A program made the translations under genes and the position numbers. A stretch of DNA of 6,100 nucleotides, from assembly GCA_041483455.1 (NCBI GenBank), contig JBGPFS010000160.1:1-6100 (forward strand), read 5' to 3'. A model generated the notes under the pieces. It was given only the letters and a program-made list of their open reading frames with translations. It made no database searches and had not been told where the DNA came from. This DNA is from JBGPFS01 sp041483455 (GTDB taxonomy: Bacteria > Chloroflexota > Limnocylindria > Limnocylindrales > CSP1-4). Below, in pieces: positions 1 to 4,992 of the stretch. How positions within the stretch are numbered: the stretch's first letter is position 1; each line of letters begins with the position of its first letter.

Positions 1-687
1 GTGACCCGGGCCGCCGAGAGCGCCCTCGTGCGCCGGGTGCCGCTCATCGTCGTCAGCGCCTCGGGCGGCGCGCGGATGCAGGAGGGAACGCTCGCGCTCA
101 TGCAGCTGGTCAAGACCGTCGCCGCCACCGAGCGGCTCCGCGAGGCCGGCGTCCCCTACATCAGCGTCATGAGCGACCCGACGACCGGGGGCGTCTTCGC
201 CTCGTTCGCGGCGCTCGGCGACGTCAACCTGGCCGAACCGAACGCGCTCATCGGCTTCGCCGGCGCTCGCGTCTCGGCCGGGACGATCGGTGGGGAGCTG
301 CCGGACGGCTTCCAGCGCGCGGAGTTCCTGTTCCGCCACGGCTTCGTCGACCGCGTGGTCCGTCGGACCGCGCTGCGCGACGAGCTGGCGGTGCTCGTCG
401 GACTCCTCGAGCCGGCGCCCCTCGAAGAGCGCGACGAGCCGTCGAGCGGAGCCGGCGGTGGACTGTCGGGCAGCCTGTCGGCGATGGGCGTCCCGCTCCC
501 CGGCCTGCCGGGCTTCAGCCCGCGCTCGATCCTGTCGGCTCTCGCCGACCGGATGCTCCCCGAGGCCGAGCCGGTCTCCAGCGGCCGATCCGGGACCCCG
601 GCGGCGCCCGGCGCGTCCGACAAGCTCGGCGACGAGGCGGACCACGGCGACCGGACCGACGGCCCGGAAGGCTCGTCGCATGGTTGA
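1..687 (+). CDS. accD: Acetyl-CoA carboxylase carboxyltransferase beta subunit, 5'-truncated
   Basis: AccD pairs with AccA to form the carboxyltransferase, which moves CO2 from carboxybiotin to acetyl-CoA, giving malonyl-CoA in the cytoplasm. The 228 visible codons correspond to the crotonase-fold C-terminal part. They contain SASGGARMQEG (residues 19-29), DPTTGGVFASFA (59-70, with the Gly-Gly pair of the oxyanion hole), the AEPNALIGFAGARV stretch (78-91; E. coli has GFAGPRV) and LPDGFQRAEFL (100-110). The initial GTG is not the start: it falls inside the conserved domain, and the N-terminal zinc ribbon would lie upstream of the window. After the conserved domain ends (about residue 137) there is a tail of about 90 residues rich in Gly, Ser and Pro, much longer than in E. 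coli, with a possible short helix at 172-187. The stop overlaps the accA start by 8 nt. Identification is firm; the role of the tail is unknown. Confidence 0.95.
   Translation: MTRAAESALVRRVPLIVVSASGGARMQEGTLALMQLVKTVAATERLREAGVPYISVMSDPTTGGVFASFAALGDVNLAEPNALIGFAGARVSAGTIGGELPDGFQRAEFLFRHGFVDRVVRRTALRDELAVLVGLLEPAPLEERDEPSSGAGGGLSGSLSAMGVPLPGLPGFSPRSILSALADRMLPEAEPVSSGRSGTPAAPGASDKLGDEADHGDRTDGPEGSSHG
666..671 (+). promoter_or_regulatory. Ribosome binding site of accA
   Basis: GGAAGG lies 8 nt upstream of the ATG at 680, inside the end of accD. It supports that ATG as the accA start over the in-frame GTG at 761, whose nearest purine-rich run with an A (GGGGAGGG, 737-744) is 16 nt away. Confidence 0.6.
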
Positions 688-1681
688 CCGGCTGCTCGGG
701 CGGCCGCGGGACGGTCGCGCCGGGGACGGCCGTGGCGGGGAGGGTCGCGGCGGGGGGGCCGTGCCCGCGGCGCCGGTCGATCCGAAAGAGGCCGTCTGGG
801 CGCGGGTCCAGCTGGCGCGCCATCTCCGGCGACCGCGCACGCTCGAGCTCGTCGGGCTGATCGCGGACGAGTGGGTCGAGCTGCACGGCGATCGGCTCTT
901 CGGCGACGACGCGGCGATGGTCGCCGGGCTCGCCCGGATCGGCGGCCGACGGGTCCTGGTCGTCGGCCAGCAGAAGGGCGCCGAGACCGACGAGAACATC
1001 CGGCGCAACTTCGGGATGCCCCACCCCGAGGGCTACCGCAAGGCGATGCGGGCGATGGAGCTCGCCGAGCGCCTGCGGATCCCGGTCGTGACCTTCGTGG
1101 ACGTGCCGGGGGCCCACCCGGGCGCCGAGTCCGAGGAGCGCGGGATCGCCGAGGCGATCGCGAAGTCGGTAGCCCTGATGAGCCGGCTGCGGACCCCGAT
1201 CGTGACCGTCATCACCGGGGAGGGCGGTTCCGGCGGAGCCCTGGCGATCGCCGTCGGCGACGTCGTCCTCGCCCTCGAGAACGCCGTCTACTCGGTCATC
1301 AGCCCGGAGGGCTGCGCCTCGATCCTGTGGCGGACCGCCGACCAGGCGCCCGCCGCGGCCCTGGCGATGCGGATGACGGCCGCCGATCAGCTCGAGCTGG
1401 GCGTCGTCGACCTGGTGATCCCCGAGCCGGCCGGCGGGGCGCAGACCGATCCCGAGGAGACCGCCCGACGGGTGAAGGCCGCCATCCTCGCCCAGCTCAC
1501 CGAGCTCGACGGCCGGTCGCTCGACGAGCTCATCGCGGCGCGCTATCGGCGCTACCGTTCGCTGGGTGCCTACGCCGAGGTCGCGCCGCCGCCGAGCGTC
1601 CCGGCCGAGCACGAGGGGTTCACCGACCGCATCCGCCGGGCCATCGGCGGTGGCGGGTTCGCCCGCCGGGAGGATGGCTGA
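680..1681 (+). CDS. accA: Acetyl-CoA carboxylase carboxyltransferase alpha subunit
   Basis: This is the AccD partner in the carboxyltransferase half-reaction, 333 aa (E. coli AccA is 319). Motifs in order: QLARHLRRPRTLELV (44-58), ELHGDR (67-72), VVGQQKG (94-100), RRNFGMPHPEGYRKA (108-122), DVPGAHPG (141-148), GEGGSGGALA (180-189, glycine-rich oxyanion loop), YSVISPEGCASILW (204-217) and the C-terminal RYRRYRSLGAYAE (288-300). Two oddities. The N-terminal helical segment of E. coli and Bacillus AccA is absent, replaced by a Gly/Arg-rich stretch (about residues 8-27); Streptococcus AccA also lacks this segment. The usual GAYPG...AEERGQ segment reads GAHPG...SEERGI, with Tyr to His and Gln to Ile. 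The ATG at 680 is chosen for its Shine-Dalgarno and its overlap with the accD stop (ATGGTTGA). The family assignment is secure; whether the motif changes affect activity is open. Confidence 0.96.
   Translation: MVDRLLGRPRDGRAGDGRGGEGRGGGAVPAAPVDPKEAVWARVQLARHLRRPRTLELVGLIADEWVELHGDRLFGDDAAMVAGLARIGGRRVLVVGQQKGAETDENIRRNFGMPHPEGYRKAMRAMELAERLRIPVVTFVDVPGAHPGAESEERGIAEAIAKSVALMSRLRTPIVTVITGEGGSGGALAIAVGDVVLALENAVYSVISPEGCASILWRTADQAPAAALAMRMTAADQLELGVVDLVIPEPAGGAQTDPEETARRVKAAILAQLTELDGRSLDELIAARYRRYRSLGAYAEVAPPPSVPAEHEGFTDRIRRAIGGGGFARREDG
1668..1673 (+). promoter_or_regulatory. Ribosome binding site of the accB-like gene
   Basis: GGGAGG at the end of accA lies 11 nt before the ATG at 1685. 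It directly abuts another ATG at 1674 in a different frame, so it cannot serve that one. This favours 1685 as the start. Confidence 0.5.
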
Positions 1682-1684
1682 CCC

Positions 1685-2386
1685 ATGGTTCGCCACGACG
1701 GCCAGCGCGCCGGAGACAGCCAGCGCGCCGGAGACAGCCAGCGCGCCGGAGGCGCACGTCGTTCCGACGCGGCCCGGCTGGCCGACCATGCCGAGATCGA
1801 CCGGCTGGCCGAGGACCTGCTGCCGGCCCTCATCGCGAAGCTCGGGGCGAGCGGCCTGGGTGAGCTGGAAGTCCGCGAAGACGACTGGACGATCCGCCTC
1901 CGCCGACCGGCCGACGAGGCGAGCGGTGGTGGGCGGAAGGCCGGCGAGCGGGCGACCTGGTCCGCCGGCGGCGGGAGCGGCGGTCCGACGGTGAACCCAG
2001 GCTCGGGATCCGCGTCCGGCGGCCATGGCGCGTCGGTCGCGCGGAGCCTCGCGGCGGTCGGGCCGGGCCGGGCGGCCGAGGAGCCGCCCCACCGGGCGGT
2101 CGCGACCTCGCCCGCTGTCGGGGTCTTCCATCCGCGGCCCGAGCTGCGGGCCGGCGCCCGGGTCCGGGCCGGCGACCGGATCGCCAGCGTCGACGTCCTG
2201 GGCATCCCGCAGGACGTGGTCGCGCCCGTCGACGGCGTGCTCGGGGCGAGCCTGGTCGAGGCGGGCGAGCCGGTGGAGTACGGCCAGGAGCTGGTCCGGA
2301 TCGAGCTCCTCGGCGGGTCGGGGCCTGCGGCACCCGGTCACGGCACGGCCGGCCACGGCACCCCCGGTCATGGGCCGGCGAGCTGA
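1685..2386 (+). CDS. AccB-like biotinyl-domain protein lacking the biotin-acceptor lysine
   Basis: The 233-aa protein has the layout of a biotin carboxyl carrier protein (BCCP). Residues 36-74 form a helix followed by GELEVREDDWTIRLRR, matching the BCCP N-terminal region (LIELVEESGISELEI.. in such families). Residues 75-138 are a Gly/Ser/Ala/Pro linker, and 141-208 a biotinyl-type barrel starting SPAVGVF and ending VEAGEPVEYGQELVRIE, nearly as in E. coli. The acceptor motif is gone: E. coli VEAMKMMNQIEA aligns with VDVLGIPQDVVA (169-180), so the modified Lys is Gly173 (codon GGC, 2201-2203). The only lysines are K52 and K85, both outside the domain. The segment between GVF and the next strand is about 6 residues shorter than in E. 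coli, shortening the thumb loop. The gene lies 3 nt after accA and overlaps accC (TGATG), so it belongs to the ACC operon. Automatic annotation would probably say accB. I infer a non-biotinylated structural or regulatory subunit, comparable to plant BADC. Low-complexity repeats flank both ends. Confidence 0.88.
   Translation: MVRHDGQRAGDSQRAGDSQRAGGARRSDAARLADHAEIDRLAEDLLPALIAKLGASGLGELEVREDDWTIRLRRPADEASGGGRKAGERATWSAGGGSGGPTVNPGSGSASGGHGASVARSLAAVGPGRAAEEPPHRAVATSPAVGVFHPRPELRAGARVRAGDRIASVDVLGIPQDVVAPVDGVLGASLVEAGEPVEYGQELVRIELLGGSGPAAPGHGTAGHGTPGHGPAS
1701..1754 (+). repeat. Three 18-bp tandem repeats in the 5' end of the accB-like gene
   Basis: The unit GCCAGCGCGCCGGAGACA occurs at 1701-1718 and 1719-1736 identically, and at 1737-1754 with a changed end (GGCG for GACA). 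The length is a multiple of three, so copy changes keep the frame. In the gene's frame it encodes QRAGDS repeats ahead of the conserved N-terminal helix. Confidence 0.9.
2333..2377 (+). repeat. Three 15-bp repeats encoding (P/A)GHG(T/P) at the accB-like C terminus
   Basis: Imperfect units at 2333-2347, 2348-2362 and 2363-2377 encode PGHGT, AGHGT and PGHGP (residues 217-231), immediately after the barrel domain and just before the stop. BCCP normally ends soon after its last strand, so this is an added His/Gly tail of unknown role. Confidence 0.85.
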
Positions 2387-3756
2387 TGTTCCAGAAGATC
2401 CTCATCGCCAACCGCGGCGAGATCGCCCTCCGGATCCTGCGCGCCTGCCGGACCCTGGGTGTCGAGGCCGTCGTGGCCTACAGCGAGGCCGACCGGGAGA
2501 GCCTGGCCGTCCAGCTCGCCGACGAGGCGATCTGCATCGGGCCGGCCGACGCGAAGCGGAGCTACCTCTCGGCGCCGGCCGTGATCAGCGCGGCGATCGT
2601 GACCGGCTGCGACGCGATCCACCCGGGCTACGGGTTCCTGTCCGAGGACGAGGGCTTCGCCGAGGTCGTCCGGGCCCACGGCCTGACGTTCATCGGGCCG
2701 CCCCCGCAGATCCTCGAGCGATTCGCCAGCAAGGAGGGGACCCGGCGCCTGCTCGCCGATCACGGCCTGGCCACGATCCCGGGCTCGAACGGGATGCTCC
2801 GCGACGAGCTCCACGCCCTCGAGGAGGCCGACCGGATCGGCTACCCGGTCCTGATCAAGCCTTCGGCCGGCGGCGGCGGCAAGGGGATGCGGATGGTCCG
2901 CACCGCGCGCGAGCTGGAATCGGCGCTGCGGGTCTGCCGCTCCGAGGCCAAGGCGGCCTTCGGCGACGACTCGCTGTATCTCGAAAAGTGGCTCGACGAG
3001 AACCGTCACGTCGAGATCCAGGTGGCCGTGGATCGCTACGGTCACGGCGTCCACTTCGGGGAGCGCGATTGCTCGGTCCAGCGGCGCCACCAGAAGATCC
3101 TCGAGGAGGCGCCCACCCCCGCGCTGTCGGAGGCGGCCCGGACGGCGCTCTGCGAGCGGGCGGTGCGGGCCGTGGTCGCGGCCGGCTACGAGAACGTGGG
3201 CACCCTCGAGTTCCTGGTCGACCGGGACGGCACGGCCTTCTTCATCGAGATCAACTGCCGGATCCAGGTCGAGCACCCGGTGACCGAGATGCTGACCGGG
3301 ATCGACCTCGTCGCCACGCAGATCCGGATCGCGGCGGGGGAGCCGCTCGGGTTCGGCCAGGGCGACGTCGTCGCCCGCGGTCACGCGATCGAGTTCCGGA
3401 TCAACGCGGAGGACCCCGACCACGAGTTCCGGCCCCAATCCGGCCAGATCGCCCGGTACGTCGCGCCGGGCGGGCCCGGGGTCCGGATGGACTCGCACGT
3501 CTACCCGGGCTACGAGGTCCCGTCGTTCTACGATTCGCTCCTGGGCAAGCTCATCGTCTGGGCTCCCGACCGGGCCGGCGCGATCGCCCGCGGCGCAGCG
3601 GCCCTCGACGAGCTCGTGCTCGAGGGCCTGATCACGAACCTGCCGATCCACCGGGCGCTGCTCAAGAACGAAGCGTTCCTCGAGGGTCGGATGACCACGA
3701 ACCTGCTCGATCGAGTCGGGAGCGCGGCCTTCCTGGCCGCGGCGAACCGCTCGTGA
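2386..3756 (+). CDS. accC: Biotin carboxylase subunit of acetyl-CoA carboxylase
   Basis: AccC is an ATP-grasp enzyme that carboxylates biotin on a carrier protein using bicarbonate and ATP. The 456-aa protein is full length (E. coli 449). It shows the N-terminal KILIANRGEIALRILRAC (4-21), HPGYGFLSE (79-87), the ATP-binding K116 and K158, the glycine loop SAGGGGKGM (160-168), H208, RRHQK (233-237), metal-binding E275 and E288, and FIEINCRIQVEHPVTE (286-301) with N290 and R292. R338 (FRINAED), which holds biotin in E. coli, is also kept. All catalytic residues I can check are therefore present, and the enzyme should still need a biotin carrier. This contrasts with the carrier-like protein encoded directly upstream, which has no acceptor lysine. 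The ATG overlaps the upstream stop by one base (TGATG), with only a weak GGCGAG 3 nt before it, suggesting coupled translation. A pyruvate or propionyl-CoA carboxylase subunit is less likely given the neighbours and the absence of a fused carrier domain. Confidence 0.96.
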   Translation: MFQKILIANRGEIALRILRACRTLGVEAVVAYSEADRESLAVQLADEAICIGPADAKRSYLSAPAVISAAIVTGCDAIHPGYGFLSEDEGFAEVVRAHGLTFIGPPPQILERFASKEGTRRLLADHGLATIPGSNGMLRDELHALEEADRIGYPVLIKPSAGGGGKGMRMVRTARELESALRVCRSEAKAAFGDDSLYLEKWLDENRHVEIQVAVDRYGHGVHFGERDCSVQRRHQKILEEAPTPALSEAARTALCERAVRAVVAAGYENVGTLEFLVDRDGTAFFIEINCRIQVEHPVTEMLTGIDLVATQIRIAAGEPLGFGQGDVVARGHAIEFRINAEDPDHEFRPQSGQIARYVAPGGPGVRMDSHVYPGYEVPSFYDSLLGKLIVWAPDRAGAIARGAAALDELVLEGLITNLPIHRALLKNEAFLEGRMTTNLLDRVGSAAFLAAANRS

Positions 3757-3777
3757 TGCGCATCCCCGCCGCAGACC

Positions 3778-3781
3778 GGAG
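3778..3781 (+). promoter_or_regulatory. Ribosome binding site of fabZ
   Basis: GGAG sits 6 nt before the GTG at 3788 and supports this non-ATG start. No in-frame ATG fits the start of the conserved FabZ domain. Confidence 0.55.
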
Positions 3782-3787
3782 TGCCGC

Positions 3788-4246
3788 GTGACCGACGCCA
3801 TCGTCCATACGACCCGCGAGATCGAGGGCCTGATCCCGCATCGCTGGCCGTTCCTGCTCGTCGACCGGATCGTCGAGTACGACCCGGCGGCCAAGCGGAT
3901 CGTCGGCCTCAAGGCCGTGACGGCCACGGAGTGGTTCTTCCAGGGCCACTTCCCGGGCCTGCCCGTGATGCCCGGCGTCCTCCAGGTCGAGGCGCTGGCC
4001 CAGACCATGGCCGTCTACGTGGCCAAGCAGCCGGGCTTCGGCGACCGGATCGGGCTCTTCGCCGGGATCGACGCCTGCCGCTTCAAGCGAGTCGTCCAGC
4101 CCGGCGACACGCTCCGACTCGAGGTCACCATGGACAAGCTCGGCGGTCGGTTCGGCCGGGGGATCGGCCGGGCGAGCGTCGACGGCGAGCTGGCCTGCGA
4201 GGCGACCCTCAGCTTCATCATCCCGGGCGAGGGGGTCCTGCGATGA
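3788..4246 (+). CDS. fabZ: 3-hydroxyacyl-[acyl-carrier-protein] dehydratase FabZ
   Basis: FabZ removes water from 3-hydroxyacyl-ACP to give trans-2-enoyl-ACP in the elongation cycle. The 152-aa hot-dog-fold protein matches the family length (E. coli 151). It has IPHRWPFLLVDRI (16-28), the catalytic loop GHFPGLPVMPGVLQVEALAQ (53-72) with catalytic His54 and Glu68, and FAGIDACRFKRVVQPGD (92-108). It begins with GTG, 31 nt after accC, and its end overlaps the phosphoesterase start (ATGA). Residues typical of the FabA isomerase family are not seen, so a simple dehydratase is expected. Placement beside the acc genes matches fab/acc operons in other bacteria such as Streptococcus. Confidence 0.96.
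   Translation: MTDAIVHTTREIEGLIPHRWPFLLVDRIVEYDPAAKRIVGLKAVTATEWFFQGHFPGLPVMPGVLQVEALAQTMAVYVAKQPGFGDRIGLFAGIDACRFKRVVQPGDTLRLEVTMDKLGGRFGRGIGRASVDGELACEATLSFIIPGEGVLR
4229..4235 (+). promoter_or_regulatory. Ribosome binding site of the phosphoesterase gene
   Basis: GAGGGGG, 7 nt before the ATG at 4243 and inside the end of fabZ, fixes the start. The open frame itself extends much further upstream, through fabZ. Confidence 0.55.
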
Positions 4247-4992
4247 GCGGCCGGATCGCGGTCCTCTCGGACATCCACGGGAACGCCCCCGCCCTCGCGG
4301 CGGTCCGGGACGCGGTCCGGGCCGCGAAGGTCGACGCCGTGCTCGTCTGCGGCGACCTGGTGATGAACGGCCCGGACCCGGCCGGCTGCATCGACGCCGT
4401 GCGCGAGCTGGAGGCCGAGGGCGCGTTCGTCGTGCAGGGCAACACGGACATCGCGGTCGCCGACTTCGACTACTCGGCGGCGTTCCCGTGGCTCATCGAG
4501 AGCGGCATCCCGGCCTCCTTCCGCGCCGCCGCCGAGTGGGCCCACAGCGAGCTCGGCGACGATCGCCTGGACTGGCTCCGGCGGCTGCCGGCGGAGCGCC
4601 GCCTGCGGGTCGACGACACGCTCGTCCTGGCCTGCCACGCCTCGCCGGGATCCCAGACGGCGGGCTTCGACATGGGCCTCGACCCGAACGTGACGATCGA
4701 GCGGGTCGCCCGCACCGACGCCCGGATCATCTGCTGCGGCCATACCCACCTGCCGGAGATCCGCGACCTGGGCTGGACCGAGATCGTCAACGCCGGCAGC
4801 GCCGGCTGGGTCTTCGACGGCGACCCGACCGCCTCGTGGGCGCTCGTCGAGATCGACGGTGACGACGTCCGCGCGGAGATCCGCCGGGCGAGCTTCGACG
4901 TCCTGGCGGTCTCGAATGCCCTCTCGGCGCGCGGGCTGCCCGGCGACGTCTATCGGGCCGCCACGGTCCGGACCGGGAAGCTGGTCCGCTGA
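4243..4992 (+). CDS. Calcineurin-like metallophosphoesterase (YfcE/MJ0936-type), substrate unknown
   Basis: The 249-aa protein carries the full set of metal-binding motifs of the two-metal phosphoesterase superfamily: SDIHGN (D10, H12), CGDLV (D38), QGNTD (N67), ACHASP (H132) and CGHTH (H167, H169). The last is followed by VNAGSAG and a FDGDPTASWALVEI segment, resembling the NPGS..GDPRASYALL ending of the single-domain YfcE/MJ0936 group. No signal peptide or membrane segment is apparent, so it should be a cytoplasmic phosphodiesterase or phosphatase with an intact active site. It starts at the ATG overlapping the fabZ stop (ATGA) and ends overlapping the fabF start (TGATG), so it is co-translated with fatty-acid synthesis genes. 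A role in lipid, CoA or ACP phosphopantetheine metabolism is possible but pure inference. It does not look like LpxH, another calcineurin-fold enzyme often near fabZ, because it lacks that family's DLHL and GNRD forms. Confidence 0.9.
   Translation: MSGRIAVLSDIHGNAPALAAVRDAVRAAKVDAVLVCGDLVMNGPDPAGCIDAVRELEAEGAFVVQGNTDIAVADFDYSAAFPWLIESGIPASFRAAAEWAHSELGDDRLDWLRRLPAERRLRVDDTLVLACHASPGSQTAGFDMGLDPNVTIERVARTDARIICCGHTHLPEIRDLGWTEIVNAGSAGWVFDGDPTASWALVEIDGDDVRAEIRRASFDVLAVSNALSARGLPGDVYRAATVRTGKLVR

Noticed and set aside
1..3. GTG at the window edge as the accD start
   Set aside because: The following residues align within the conserved carboxyltransferase domain, and the zinc-ribbon region is missing, so the gene starts upstream of the window.
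761..763. In-frame GTG as an alternative accA start
   Set aside because: It would remove the low-complexity N terminus, but it has no well-spaced ribosome binding site. The ATG at 680 has GGAAGG at 8 nt and overlaps the accD stop.
2105..2310. A lipoyl domain or a shifted biotin site in the AccB-like protein
   Set aside because: The domain has no lysine at all, so neither lipoylation nor biotinylation at a nearby residue is possible. The N-terminal region and operon position also match AccB.
515..2371. Long open frame on the minus strand across accA and the accB-like gene (618 codons)
   Set aside because: It has no recognisable domain, is rich in Arg/Gly/Asp/Pro, and lies opposite well-identified genes. 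Such frames are expected opposite high-GC coding sequence.
2368..4008. Long minus-strand frame across accC and fabZ (546 codons)
   Set aside because: It is opposite confidently assigned accC and fabZ, and its composition is typical of an antisense shadow with no motif.
4243..4992. LpxH (UDP-2,3-diacylglucosamine hydrolase), suggested by the neighbouring fabZ
   Set aside because: The motif forms (SDIHGN, GNTD, GHTH followed by NAGSAG) fit the YfcE/MJ0936 group. LpxH-specific motif forms and other lipid A genes are not seen.
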